Counted from the stretch's first letter, positions 52,328-62,088 are shown. The stretch: 64,000 nt of DNA from Sphingomonas profundi (GCF_009739515.1 NZ_CP046535.1:2542001-2606000); one strand, 5' to 3'. Made by a program: numbers and translations. Notes: generated by a model not told the origin, from the letters alone.

Positions 52328-54655
52328 TCGCGACGCCGCCGGCTTCTCCACCCGCGCCGTCCGCGCATCGCTGCCGCACGACAGCGCGCAGGGCCACGTC
52401 GCCGGCACGGCGCGCTACGTGGACGACATGCCGGAACCGGCCGACCTGCTGCACCTGGCGTTCGGCCAGAGCGCGCAGGCCCACGCCCGCATCGTCTCGC
52501 TCGATCTCGCGCCCGTCCGCGCCGCCGCCGGCGTGGTGGCGGTGTTCGCCGCCGCCGACATACCGGGCCGGAACGACGTCAGCCCCGTCGCCGGCGACGA
52601 CCGGCTGTTCGCGGAAGGCGAGGTGGTGTGCGTCGGCCAGTCGCTGTTCGTCGTCGCCGCCACCTCCGCCGCGGCCGCCCGGCGCGCGGCGCGGCTGGCG
52701 CGGTGGACTATGATCCCCTCCCCGCCTTCATCACGATCGCGCAGGCCCGCGCCGCCGGATCGCTGCTGGAAGACAGCCAGCGCATGGCGCGCGGCGACGC
52801 CGCCGCCGCGCTGGCCGCCGCGCCGCACCGGATCGCCGGCACGCTGGAGATGGGCGGCCAGGAGCATTTCTACCTCGAAGGGCAGGTCGCGCTCGCCACG
52901 CCGGGCGAGGAGGGGCAGATCCACATCCTCTCCTCCACCCAGCATCCGAGCGAGGTGCAGCACCTCGTCGCCAACCTGCTGGGGCTGGGCCACGCCGACG
53001 TGACGGTGGAGGTGCGCCGCATGGGCGGCGCCTTCGGCGGCAAGGAGACGCAGGCCGCGCTCTACGCCGCCGCCGCCGCGCTGGTCGCGGCGAAGACGGG
53101 CCGCCCCGCCAAGATCCGCGCCGACCGCGACGACGACATGGTGATGACCGGCAAGCGCCACGACTTCGCCGTGGAGTATGACGTGGGGTTCGACGGCGAC
53201 GGCCACGTCGCCGGCATCCGCATCGAACTCGCCTCGCGCTGCGGCGCGACCGCCGATCTCAGCCATGCGATCAACGATCGGGCGATGTTCCACGCGGACA
53301 ATTGCTACCATCTGCCGGCGGTCGAGATCGTCTCCCACCGCCTGCGCACGCACACCGTGTCGAACACCGCCTTCCGCGGCTTCGGCGGCCCGCAGGGGAT
53401 GCTCGCAATCGAGCGGGTGATGGACGCCATCGCCGCTCATCTGGGACGCGATCCGCTCGCCGTGCGGCAGGCCAACCTCTACGGGCCGGGGCGGGACGTG
53501 ACGCCCTACGACATGGTCGTGGAGGACAATGTCGCCCCCGCCCTGATCGCGGATCTGGTCGCGCAGACCGATTACGCCGCGCGGGTACAGCGGGTGGCGG
53601 CGTTCAACGCCGCGCATCGCGTGCTGAAGAAGGGGTTGGCGCTCACGCCGGTGAAGTTCGGCATCAGCTTCACGACCACCCACCTCAACCAGGCCGGCGC
53701 GCTGGTCCACCTCTATACCGATGGCTCGATCGCGCTGAACCATGGCGGTACGGAGATGGGGCAGGGCCTGAACATCAAGGTGGCGCAGGTGGTGGCGGAC
53801 GTGTTCGCGGTGGACGTCGCCCGCGTGCGGATCACCTCCACCCGCACGGACAAGGTGCCGAACACGTCGGCGACGGCCGCCTCCTCCGGCGCGGACCTGA
53901 ACGGCATGGCGGCGTTCAACGCGGCGGAGACGCTGCGCTGCCGCCTGGTCGCCTTCGCCGCGCGCGTGCACGGCGTGGCCGAGGATCGCGTGCGCTTCAC
54001 GGCCGAAGGCGTGGCGATCGGCGACGATCTCGTGCCGTTCGGCGCGCTGTGCCGGCAGGCGCAGATGGGGCGCATCTCGCTTTCGGCGACCGGCTACTAC
54101 ACCACGCCGAAGATCGCCTACGATCGCGCGGCCCACAAGGGCCGGCCGTTCTACTATTTCGCCTATGGCGCGGCGCTGGCCGAGGTGGTGATCGATACGC
54201 TGACCGGCGAGCACCGGGTGCTGGCGGTGGACATCCTTCACGATGTCGGCCGCTCGCTGAACCCGGCCATCGATCTGGGCCAGATCGAGGGCGGCTTCGT
54301 GCAGGGCATGGGCTGGCTGACGACCGAGGAACTCGTGTTCGACGAGACCGGCCGGCTGCTCACCCACGCGCCCTCCACCTACAAGATCCCGACGGCGGGG
54401 GACCGGCCCGCCCGCATGGACATCCGCCTGTGGCAGCCGGGCCGCAATGCCGAGCCGACGATCCATCGCTCGAAGGCGGTCGGTGAGCCGCCGTTCATGC
54501 TGGCGATCGCGGTGTTCTCGGCACTCACCCAGGCGGTGGCCGCGGCGGCACCCGGCCGGGGCCTGCCGCACCTCGACGCACCCGCCACGCCGGAGCGGAT
54601 CCTGGCGGCCGTGACGGACCTGCGCGGCCGGGCGGCGGGCGGCGATCGTGGCTAG
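52320..54655 (+). pseudogene. xdhB: Xanthine dehydrogenase large (molybdenum) subunit, frameshifted
   Basis: The molybdopterin-binding subunit, whose total span of about 778 codons fits the family. Frame one runs from ATG 52320 (STRAVRASLPHDSAQGHVAG) to about 52700. The protein then continues in another frame from VDYDPLPAFITIAQA (52703 onward) to 54655. Exactly one base seems missing near 52690-52705 (ARLA then VDYDPLPA). Downstream motifs are intact: GGQEHFYLEGQ, RRMGGAFGGKETQAA, FRGFGGPQGM and GEPPFMLAIAVF. There is no slippery sequence. Either the gene is broken, making purine oxidation fail, or the base was lost in sequencing. Confidence 0.88.
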
Positions 54656-55670
54656 CGGCACCGCTCCCACCGCGCGTCGGGATTCCTGTCTCTCCCGCCC
54701 CGAGATCATGCCGCTCGCGGAGAGAGGCAGAGGCACGAGCCCTCGCTGGAACGACGGCGGGACGGGCGCGGAGCTACAGGCCGAGTGGGCCGCCACCGCC
54801 CTCGCCGCGCTCGCCGGCGGCCCCGCCGCCCTCGTCACGGTGCTCGCGACGGAGGGGTCGGCGCCGCGCGGTGCGGGCACGCGGATGGTGGTCGCGGCGG
54901 GCGGCGCGGCGGGCACGATCGGCGGCGGACGGCTGGAGCAGCAGGCGATCGCGCAGGCGGTCGCAATGCTCGACCAGCCGGCGGGCGCGTGGCGCGTGCA
55001 GGATTATCCGCTCGGGCCGCTGCTGGGCCAGTGCTGCGGCGGGCGGGTGCGGCTGCTGGTCGAGCGGCTCGATCCGGCCCGCGCCGGGTGGCTGCGCGCG
55101 GCGACGCCGGGCGCGCGCATCGTCCACCGTTTCGCCGAGAGCCACATCGACCGGCACGGCGGCGAGGCGCCGGCGGCGGCCGTGCGCGGCGACCGGCCGG
55201 CGCCGGGCGACCGGATCGGCGAGCGGCTCGATCCGCCCGGCCGGCCGCTGCTGCTGTTCGGCGCCGGCCATGTCGGCCGCGCGATCGCGGCGAAGGCGGC
55301 CGGCCTGCCCCTCGCCCTCGCCTGGTTCGATACGCGGGCGGAGGCGGCGGCGTGGCCCGGCGTGGCCCTTGTCGCGGAGGCGGACGCACCGGCCTGCGCC
55401 CGCGCCGCGCCGGTCGACGCCGCGATCCTGATCCTCACCCACGATCACGCGCTCGATTACCGCCTCGCCGCCGCCGCGCTCGGCGGGCCGGCGCGGTTCG
55501 TCGGGCTGATCGGCTCGGCCACCAAGCGCGCGCGCTTCACCGCGCGGCTGGCGCGCGACGGCATCGACGCCGCGCGGCTCACCTGCCCGATCGGCCTGCC
55601 CGGCATCGTCGGCAAGGCGCCGGAGGTGATCGCCGTCGCCACGCTCGCCCAGCTGCTGGCGCTCGCATGA
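54648..55670 (+). CDS. xdhC: Xanthine dehydrogenase accessory protein XdhC
   Basis: A 340-residue molybdenum-cofactor chaperone that inserts sulfurated cofactor into XdhB. ALVTVLATEGSAPRGAGTRM and GTIGGGRLEQQAI are the N-terminal family motifs. The C-terminal Rossmann half has LLLFGAGHVGRAIAAKAAG and LTHDHALDYRLAAAAL. The N-terminal ~45 residues before the XdhC domain are unusual, so a later start is possible. GTG 54648 overlaps xdhB by 8 bp. Confidence 0.93.
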   Translation: MASGTAPTARRDSCLSRPEIMPLAERGRGTSPRWNDGGTGAELQAEWAATALAALAGGPAALVTVLATEGSAPRGAGTRMVVAAGGAAGTIGGGRLEQQAIAQAVAMLDQPAGAWRVQDYPLGPLLGQCCGGRVRLLVERLDPARAGWLRAATPGARIVHRFAESHIDRHGGEAPAAAVRGDRPAPGDRIGERLDPPGRPLLLFGAGHVGRAIAAKAAGLPLALAWFDTRAEAAAWPGVALVAEADAPACARAAPVDAAILILTHDHALDYRLAAAALGGPARFVGLIGSATKRARFTARLARDGIDAARLTCPIGLPGIVGKAPEVIAVATLAQLLALA

Positions 55671-56956
55671 TCCGCGCGTTCCGGGGCGAGATCCTCGCCG
55701 TGCCGCGCGATCCGCTAAGGGACGGGCCGGAGGCGATCGTCCACCATGCGGACGGGCTGCTGCTGGTGGAGGACGGCATCGTCGCCGCCTGCGGCCCGTT
55801 CGCCGACCTGGCCGATCGGGTCGCCCGCACGGCCGTAACGCCGCTCGCCGGCCTGATCGTGCCCGGCTTCGTCGACACGCATGTCCACTATCCGCAGGTG
55901 GGCGCGATCGCGGCGCATGGCGGGCAGCTGCTCGACTGGCTGGATCGCCACATCTTCCCCGCCGAGACGGCGTTCGCCGACCGCGCGCACGCCGATGCCG
56001 CCGCCGCCTTCTTCCTCGATCGGCTGCTCGATCACGGCACCACCACCGCCCTCGTCTTCCCCACCGTGCACGAGGGATCGGTCGACGCGCTGTTCGATGC
56101 GGCGCTGGCGCGCGGCATGCGGATCGTCTCCGGCAAGGTGCTGATGGACCTCGGCCCGCCCGGCCTGCGCGATACCGCCAGCGGCGGACGGGCGGAGAGC
56201 GAGGCGCTGATCGCACGGTGGCGCGGGCGCGGGCGGATCGGCTACGCCGTCACGCCGCGCTTCGCCCTCACCTCCACCGACGCGCAGCTTGAGGCGGCCG
56301 GCGCGCTGCTCGCCGCCCACCCGCAGGCGCTGCTGCACACCCATCTGGCCGAGAACCACGCCGAGATCGCCGCCGTGGCGCGGCGCTTCACCACCGCCGC
56401 CGACTATCTCGACGTCTATGATCGCTTCGGCCTCGTCGGCCCGCGCTCGGTGTTCGCCCACTGCGTCCATCTCGGCGACCGCGCGCTCGGCCGCATGGCG
56501 CAGGCGGGCGCCGGGATCGCCTGCTGCCCCACGTCGAACCTGTTCCTCGGCTCCGGCCTGTTCGATCTGGCGCGGGCGGATTCGTTCGGTGTCGGCGTCG
56601 GCATCGGCAGCGATGTCGGCGCCGGCACCACCCTCTCGATCCTCGGCACGCTGGGCGAGCTCTACAAGGTGTGCCAGCTGCGCGGGCAGAACCTCGATCC
56701 GTTCCGCGCGCTGCACCTCGCCACGGCCGGCGGCGCCGCGATCCTGGGGCTCGCGGACCGGATCGGCGGACTTCTCGCCGGGCAGGAAGCGGACTTCGTG
56801 GTGCTCGATCCCGCCGCCACGCCGCTGCTCGCCCGGCGCACCGCCGGCCGTCCGCTGGCAGAGCGGCTGTTCGCCCTCCAGATCCTCGGGGATGACCGCG
56901 CCGTCGCGGCGACCTATGTGGCGGGCGAGCGCGTGGCGCCCCCCGCCGGAGCATGA
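55667..56956 (+). CDS. guaD: Guanine deaminase
   Basis: A 429-residue amidohydrolase that turns guanine into xanthine, the substrate of XdhABC. The zinc motif GFVDTHVHYPQVGAI is near residue 65, followed by LDRHIFPAETAFAD, LHTHLAENHAEI, FAHCVHLGD and a metal Asp in GIGSDVGAG. These agree with the bacterial GuaD family rather than AHS. ATG 55667 overlaps xdhC by 4 bp. Confidence 0.94.
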   Translation: MIRAFRGEILAVPRDPLRDGPEAIVHHADGLLLVEDGIVAACGPFADLADRVARTAVTPLAGLIVPGFVDTHVHYPQVGAIAAHGGQLLDWLDRHIFPAETAFADRAHADAAAAFFLDRLLDHGTTTALVFPTVHEGSVDALFDAALARGMRIVSGKVLMDLGPPGLRDTASGGRAESEALIARWRGRGRIGYAVTPRFALTSTDAQLEAAGALLAAHPQALLHTHLAENHAEIAAVARRFTTAADYLDVYDRFGLVGPRSVFAHCVHLGDRALGRMAQAGAGIACCPTSNLFLGSGLFDLARADSFGVGVGIGSDVGAGTTLSILGTLGELYKVCQLRGQNLDPFRALHLATAGGAAILGLADRIGGLLAGQEADFVVLDPAATPLLARRTAGRPLAERLFALQILGDDRAVAATYVAGERVAPPAGA

Positions 56957-57969
56957 GCATGATCGATCCCGCCACCTTCGCCGCCGGCCTGCCCAAGGCC
57001 GAGCTGCACCTGCACATCGAAGGCTCGCTGGAGCCGGAGCTGATGTTCGCGCTGGCGAAGCGCAACGGCGTGGCGATCCCCTTCGCCTCGGTGGAGGAGG
57101 TGCGCGCCGCCTACGAATTCTCGAATCTCCAGGATTTCCTCGACATCTACTATCGCGGCGCCGACGTGCTGCGGACGGAGCGGGACTTCACCGATCTCGC
57201 CACCGCCTATTTTAATCGCGCGGCGGCGGACACCGTGCGCCACGCCGAGATTTTCTTCGATCCGCAGACGCATACCGATCGCGGCGTGCCGATGGCCGCG
57301 GTGATCGAGGGGCTGCTGGCCGCGATGGCGCAGGCGGAGGCGGCGCACGGCCTCACCTCCCGGCTGATCCTGTGCTTCCTGCGCCACCTGGACGAGGAGG
57401 CCGCCTTCGCCACCCTGACCGCTGCCGGCCCGTGGCTCGACCGTATCGCGGCGGTGGGGCTCGATTCGTCGGAGGTGGGCAACCCGCCCGAGAAGTTCGC
57501 CCGCGTGTTCGCCCGCGCCGGCGATATGGGGCTGCGCCGCGTCGCCCATGCCGGTGAGGAGGGGCCGCCCGCCTATGTCGCGCAGGCCCTGGATACGCTG
57601 CGCATCGATCGGCTGGATCACGGCAACCGGGCGATGGAGGATCCGCTGCTCGTCGCCCGGCTCGCCCGCTCCGGCATGGCGCTCACCGTGTGCCCGCTGT
57701 CCAACCTGAAGCTGTGCGTGGTCGACCGCATCGACGCGCACCCGATCCGCGCGATGCTGCGCGCGGGGCTGCGCGCCACGATCAATTCCGACGATCCGGC
57801 CTATTTCGGCGGCTATGTGAACGACAATTTTCGCGCGATCGCGCCGCAGCTGACGCGCGACGATCTGATCGCGCTCGCCCGCAACAGCTTCCTCGGCTCG
57901 TTCCTCGACGATGCGGCGGTGGCCGATCACCTGGCGGGGCTGGATGCCTATGCGGCGGCGCACGCATGA
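56953..57969 (+). CDS. add: Adenosine/adenine deaminase
   Basis: A 338-residue amidohydrolase. PKAELHLHIEGSLEPELMF holds the zinc His pair, RVAHAGEEG is typical, and LDHGNRAMED and NSDDPAYFGGYV complete the metal site. The family includes adenosine deaminase and prokaryotic adenine deaminase. The YFGGYVNDNF segment and the short N-terminus favour the adenine type, which I cannot prove. It makes hypoxanthine or inosine for the pathway. ATG 56953 overlaps guaD by 4 bp. Confidence 0.9.
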   Translation: MSMIDPATFAAGLPKAELHLHIEGSLEPELMFALAKRNGVAIPFASVEEVRAAYEFSNLQDFLDIYYRGADVLRTERDFTDLATAYFNRAAADTVRHAEIFFDPQTHTDRGVPMAAVIEGLLAAMAQAEAAHGLTSRLILCFLRHLDEEAAFATLTAAGPWLDRIAAVGLDSSEVGNPPEKFARVFARAGDMGLRRVAHAGEEGPPAYVAQALDTLRIDRLDHGNRAMEDPLLVARLARSGMALTVCPLSNLKLCVVDRIDAHPIRAMLRAGLRATINSDDPAYFGGYVNDNFRAIAPQLTRDDLIALARNSFLGSFLDDAAVADHLAGLDAYAAAHA

Positions 57970-58955
57970 TCGCCCGCCTGCGCACGATCCTCGATCCCTT
58001 CATCCTCGCTCTGCTGGGCACGGTGCTGCTCGCCTCGCTGCTGCCGGCGCGCGGCCAGGCGGCGGTGGCGGCGGGGTGGATCGCCGATGCCGGCATCGTG
58101 CTGCTGTTCTTCCTGCACGGCGCCAAGCTGTCGCGCGAGGCGATCGTCGGCGGCGCGCGCAACTGGCGGCTGCATCTCACCGTGTTCGCCGTCACCTTCG
58201 GCCTGTTCCCGCTGATCGGCGTCGGCGCCTCGTCGCTGCCCTTCCTCTCGCCCACGATCGCCACGGGCCTGCTGTTCGTCACCCTGCTGCCGTCCACCGT
58301 GCAATCCTCGATCGCCTTCACCGCCGTCGCGCGGGGCAACGTGGCGGCGGCGGTGTGCAGCGCCTCCTTCTCCAACCTGGCCGGCATCTTCGTGACGCCG
58401 CTGCTGGTGGCGCTGACGATCCACAGCGTGCAGGGCGGGGCCGGCCTGTCGTTCGATGCGGCGCGGACGATCGCGCTGCAGCTGCTGCTGCCGTTCGTGC
58501 TCGGCCACCTCTGCCGGCCGCTGATCGGCGGCTTCGTCGCCCGCCACAAGGCGATGACGATGCTGGTCGATCGCGGCTCGATCCTGATCGTCGTCTACAC
58601 CGCGTTCGGCGCGGCGGTGGTGGAGGGGCTGTGGCACAGGCTGTCGCCGCAGCAGATCGGTCTTATCGCCATCCTGTGCCTCGTCATCCTGGCGATGGTG
58701 CTGTTCGCCACCTGGGCGCTGGGCCGCGTGCTGGGCTTCCCGCGCGAGGATGCGATCGTGCTGCTGTTCTGCGGATCGAAGAAGAGCCTCGCCTCCGGCG
58801 TGCCGATGGCGGGCGTGCTGTTTCCGGCGGCGCAGGTTGGCCCGATCATCCTGCCGCTGATGCTGTTCCACCAGTTCCAGCTGATCGCCTGCGCCGTCAT
58901 CGCCCGCCACTATGCGGCGCAGGCGGATGCGGCGCCGGTGCCGCAGGCGGCGTGA
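57966..58955 (+). CDS. Bile acid:sodium symporter-family membrane protein
   Basis: A 329-residue protein with nine or ten membrane helices, of the SBF-like YfeH type (PF13593). LLFFLHGAKLSREAIVGGAR, LPSTVQSSIAFTAVARGNVA and FCGSKKSLASGVPMAGVLFP are family marks. The real substrate of this branch is not established. It is coupled by 4 bp to the adenosine/adenine deaminase gene, so a purine product or organic acid is plausible. Its 3' end overlaps that of the convergent TetR gene by 59 bp. Confidence 0.88.
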   Translation: MIARLRTILDPFILALLGTVLLASLLPARGQAAVAAGWIADAGIVLLFFLHGAKLSREAIVGGARNWRLHLTVFAVTFGLFPLIGVGASSLPFLSPTIATGLLFVTLLPSTVQSSIAFTAVARGNVAAAVCSASFSNLAGIFVTPLLVALTIHSVQGGAGLSFDAARTIALQLLLPFVLGHLCRPLIGGFVARHKAMTMLVDRGSILIVVYTAFGAAVVEGLWHRLSPQQIGLIAILCLVILAMVLFATWALGRVLGFPREDAIVLLFCGSKKSLASGVPMAGVLFPAAQVGPIILPLMLFHQFQLIACAVIARHYAAQADAAPVPQAA

Positions 58956-59592
58956 GGAAGGCGCGCAGCAGCGCGACGCAATGCTCCAGCCGCCCGGCCC
59001 GCCACGCGGCGCTGCGCATGTCCGTCTCCAGCAGCAGCGAGAGCGACCAGGCGTTGGCCAGGTGGAAGCGGCTGAGCGCCGTGACCGTCACGTACAGCTG
59101 CACCGGATCGATGCCGGCGCGGAACACGCCCTGCCGCTCTCCCTCGGCGATGATGCGCGCCAGCACCGCCCGCAGCCGCGTCGCCGCCTCCGGCACGCGG
59201 GTGGACTGGCGGAGGAAGCGGCCGCGCATCATGTTCTCTGCGCGCAGCAGCCCCTCGAAATTCGGGTTCTTCTCGAAATAGCCGAAGGTGAAGCGCAGCA
59301 GCTGCTCGACGCAGCCGAGCGGATCGGCGAGATCGAACTCCAGCGCGGCCTCGCGCGCGCGCAGATCGTCGTAGGCGGCCTCCAGCACCGCCAGGTAGAG
59401 CGCCTTCTTGTCGCCGAAATGATGGTAGAGCAGGCGGATGTTGCAGCCGGCCCGCGCGGCGATCCGCTCCGTCCGCGCGCCGGAGAAGCCGTTCTGGCCG
59501 AACTCCCGCGTGGCGGCACGCAGGATCGTCGCGCGCGTCCGCCCGGCATCGCGCTTGCGCACGGGCTTGGCGGCGGGCGGCTCGATCGACAT
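58897..59592 (-). CDS. TetR/AcrR family regulator of the purine cluster
   Basis: A 231-residue regulator. The HTH spans about residues 15-60 (RATILRAATREFGQNGFSGA, then AARAGCNIRLLYHHFGDKKA), with the standard YHHFGDK. The C-terminal domain (GYFEKNPNFEGLLRAENM) resembles the RutR-type C-terminus. ATG 59592 is preferred. It is divergent from the TonB receptor with an operator-like palindrome between them. It may sense a purine, nucleoside or pathway intermediate, which is inferred. Confidence 0.88.
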   Translation of the reverse strand: MSIEPPAAKPVRKRDAGRTRATILRAATREFGQNGFSGARTERIAARAGCNIRLLYHHFGDKKALYLAVLEAAYDDLRAREAALEFDLADPLGCVEQLLRFTFGYFEKNPNFEGLLRAENMMRGRFLRQSTRVPEAATRLRAVLARIIAEGERQGVFRAGIDPVQLYVTVTALSRFHLANAWSLSLLLETDMRSAAWRAGRLEHCVALLRAFLTPPAAPAPHPPAPHSGGR

Positions 59593-59645
59593 GGCGATCG
59601 TGCGATAGGAACCGCCGCGCCCGCCCGCAAGTAAGGCGTTGCTTA

Positions 59646-59670
59646 CCTCTTGTTCGCAGGTGCGAAGAGG
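59646..59670. promoter_or_regulatory. Operator-like palindrome between TetR gene and TonB receptor
   Basis: TTCGCA-GG-TGCGAA (59653-59666) is a perfect palindrome, flanked by CCTC and GAGG arms with a short bulge. A second imperfect palindrome, GTAAG…CTTAC, lies at 59631-59646. Both fall in the 152-bp divergent promoter region, as expected for binding sites of the adjacent TetR protein. The prediction rests on symmetry and position only. Confidence 0.5.
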
Positions 59671-59744
59671 CATAGCATCCCTCAACCCCGCCATAAGGGG
59701 AGCCATTTTCGCAGAGAGGAGACGAACAGCAAAAGGGGAAGAAC

Positions 59745-62048
59745 ATGCTGCGTCTCACCGATTTCCGCCGCTCCACGGGCATGCTCGTCGGGCTATCGAG
59801 CCTCGCCACCGCGCTGGCGGCGTCACCCGCCCACGCGCAGACCGCCAGCCCGTTGGCGGCCGCCGCCAACGGCGACACGATCGGCGACATCGTCGTCACC
59901 GCCTCCCGCCGCGAGGAATTTTCGCGCGACGTGCCGATCGCCGTCACCGCTTTGTCGGGCGAGAATCTCGCCGCCGCCAACTCCAGCGGCCTCGACATCC
60001 GCTTCCTCTCCGCCCGCACGCCCAGCCTGCTGATCGAGAGCTCGTTCGGCCGCACCTTTCCGCGCTTCTACATACGCGGCCTGGGCAATACCGATTTCGA
60101 CCCGAACGTCGCTCAGCCGGTGGCGATCTACTATGACGACGTCGTCCTGGAGAACCCGTTCCTCAAATCCTTTCCGGTGTTCGACGTCAGCGCCGTGCAG
60201 GTGCTGCGCGGGCCGCAGGGCACGCTGTTCGGCCGCAACTCGCCGGCCGGCGTCGTCAAGATCGACAGCGTGAAGCCCAGCGACACGTTCAACGGCTACG
60301 GCACCGTCAGCTACGGCACGTTCGATACGGTGAACGCGGAGGCGGCGGTGGGCGGCCCCGTGGCCAACGGCCTGACCTTCCGTCTCTCCGGCATCCTCCA
60401 GCGCCGCAGCGACTGGGTGACGAACGACAGCACCTCGACCAACGACCGCTCGCCGGACAAGCTGGAGGGCTATCGCGACACGGCCGGCCGCTTCCAGCTC
60501 GGCTATGAGAGCGGCGACTTCAAGGCGCTGTTCAACATCCACGGCCGCGACGAGCGGGGCACCGCCCGCCTGTTCCGCGCCGCCTCGCTGGTACCGGGCA
60601 CCAACCGCTTCAAGCCCGATTTCGACGTGAAGCACGTCACCCTCGATGCCGACAACGATCAGCGGCTGAAGAGCTGGGGCACCAACCTGCACCTGGAATA
60701 TGCGCTGGACGGTATCGGCACGCTCTACTCCGTGACGGGTTATGAGCGGCTGAAGATCTTCACCACCAGCGATATCGACGGCGGCGATCGCTACGCCTTC
60801 TTCACCACCCCGCCCAACGCCCTGCCCACCGGCGTGGCGGAGTTCCCGGTGGAGACCGGCAACCGCACCCGGCCGAAGGAATTCAGCCAGGAACTGCGCT
60901 TCGCCACCGAGGACATGAACGGCCTGCGCCTGCAGGCGGGCGCCTATTATTTCAAGCAGAAGCTCTATTATGAGGAGTATGACAACCAGCCCGGCTCCAC
61001 CTCGCCGGCCGGATCGATCGCGGACGGCACCGTCTACGGCCTCGTCACCCACGACAATACGAACGAGAATTACGGCGTGTTCGGTTCCGCCGAATATCAG
61101 GCGACCGAGGCGCTCTCGCTGCGCGCCGGCGTGCGCTACTCCCACGACAAGAAGCACGATTTTACCAATCGCGTCACCAACCCGTCGGAGAACGTCTTCC
61201 CGCCGATGACCTTCGACGTGCGGGTCAGCGACAGCAACGTCTCGTTCGATGCCAGCGCCACCTACAAGCTGAGCGAGGAGGTGAACGTTTACGCCCGCGT
61301 CGCCACCGGCTATCAGGGGCCGGCGATCGAGGATCGCGTCACCTTCGACAGCAGCACCTCCACCGCCCCGTCCGAGAAGGCGCTGTCGGGCGAGATCGGC
61401 ATCAAGACGAGCCTGTTCGACAAGAAGGCTAGGTTCGACCTGACCGGCTACTGGTATCGCGTGAAGGACTTCCAGCAGACCTCCGTCGGCGGCGGTGCCA
61501 ACACCGCCAACCTCATCTCGATCGACAAGGTGGAGGGCTATGGCGTGGAGGTGGATTTCGAGGCGCGACCGATCGAGCGTCTCCAGATCACCGCCGGCGG
61601 CAGCTACAACCATACCGAGATCAAGGATCCGGGCCTGGACGTGGGCGTGTGCGGCGGCGGCTGCACCGTGCTCGATCCGCTCGCGGCGAACGGCAACGCG
61701 CTGATAAACGGCAACCCGCTGCCGCAGGCGCAGAAGTGGATCGCCACCGGCTCCGTCCGCTACGGCGTGCCGATCGGCGAGGACAATGAGGTGTTCGCGA
61801 TGGGCGATCTGGCCTTCCGCAGCTCGGCCAACATCTTCCTCTACGATTCGATCGAGTTCAGGACGCGGCCGTTCACCGAGCTGGGCGCCCGCGTGGGCTT
61901 CCGCACCGCCAGCCAGTTCGAGATCGCCGGCTTCGTGCGCAACGTGCTGGACCAGATCCGCGTGACGAGCGCGGTCGATTTCAACAACATCACGACGATG
62001 GTCAACGAACCGCGCACCTTCGGCATTTCGATAAGCAAGCGCTTCTGA
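59745..62048 (+). CDS. TonB-dependent outer-membrane receptor
   Basis: A 767-residue porin-like transporter. A signal peptide ends near SPAHAQ (about residue 27). The TonB box region is DIVVTASRR (about 45-53), and the plug has SGLDIRFLSARTPSLLIESS and LRGPQGTLFGRNSPAGVV. A 22-strand-type barrel follows, ending in ...RTFGISISKRF with a C-terminal Phe. It is of the FecA/CirA-like sphingomonad expansion. AGGGGAAG before ATG 59745 is a strong ribosome binding site. Context suggests purine or nucleoside uptake. Confidence 0.92.
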   Translation: MLRLTDFRRSTGMLVGLSSLATALAASPAHAQTASPLAAAANGDTIGDIVVTASRREEFSRDVPIAVTALSGENLAAANSSGLDIRFLSARTPSLLIESSFGRTFPRFYIRGLGNTDFDPNVAQPVAIYYDDVVLENPFLKSFPVFDVSAVQVLRGPQGTLFGRNSPAGVVKIDSVKPSDTFNGYGTVSYGTFDTVNAEAAVGGPVANGLTFRLSGILQRRSDWVTNDSTSTNDRSPDKLEGYRDTAGRFQLGYESGDFKALFNIHGRDERGTARLFRAASLVPGTNRFKPDFDVKHVTLDADNDQRLKSWGTNLHLEYALDGIGTLYSVTGYERLKIFTTSDIDGGDRYAFFTTPPNALPTGVAEFPVETGNRTRPKEFSQELRFATEDMNGLRLQAGAYYFKQKLYYEEYDNQPGSTSPAGSIADGTVYGLVTHDNTNENYGVFGSAEYQATEALSLRAGVRYSHDKKHDFTNRVTNPSENVFPPMTFDVRVSDSNVSFDASATYKLSEEVNVYARVATGYQGPAIEDRVTFDSSTSTAPSEKALSGEIGIKTSLFDKKARFDLTGYWYRVKDFQQTSVGGGANTANLISIDKVEGYGVEVDFEARPIERLQITAGGSYNHTEIKDPGLDVGVCGGGCTVLDPLAANGNALINGNPLPQAQKWIATGSVRYGVPIGEDNEVFAMGDLAFRSSANIFLYDSIEFRTRPFTELGARVGFRTASQFEIAGFVRNVLDQIRVTSAVDFNNITTMVNEPRTFGISISKRF

Positions 62049-62054
62049 ACCGAA

Positions 62055-62079
62055 GATCCTCCCCGGAACGGGGAGGATC
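62055..62079. terminator. Strong hairpin between TonB receptor and nucleoside permease
   Basis: GATCCTCCCCG-GAA-CGGGGAGGATC is a perfect 11-bp stem with a 3-nt loop, 6 bp after the receptor stop. It lies between convergent genes and could terminate both transcripts. The core resembles the hairpin at 4221. Confidence 0.7.
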
Positions 62080-62088
62080 AGAAGGAAC

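Noticed and set aside
52680-52720. Programmed ribosomal frameshift in xdhB
   Set aside because: No slippery heptamer, and no such mechanism is known for this family. A one-base loss explains the shift simply.
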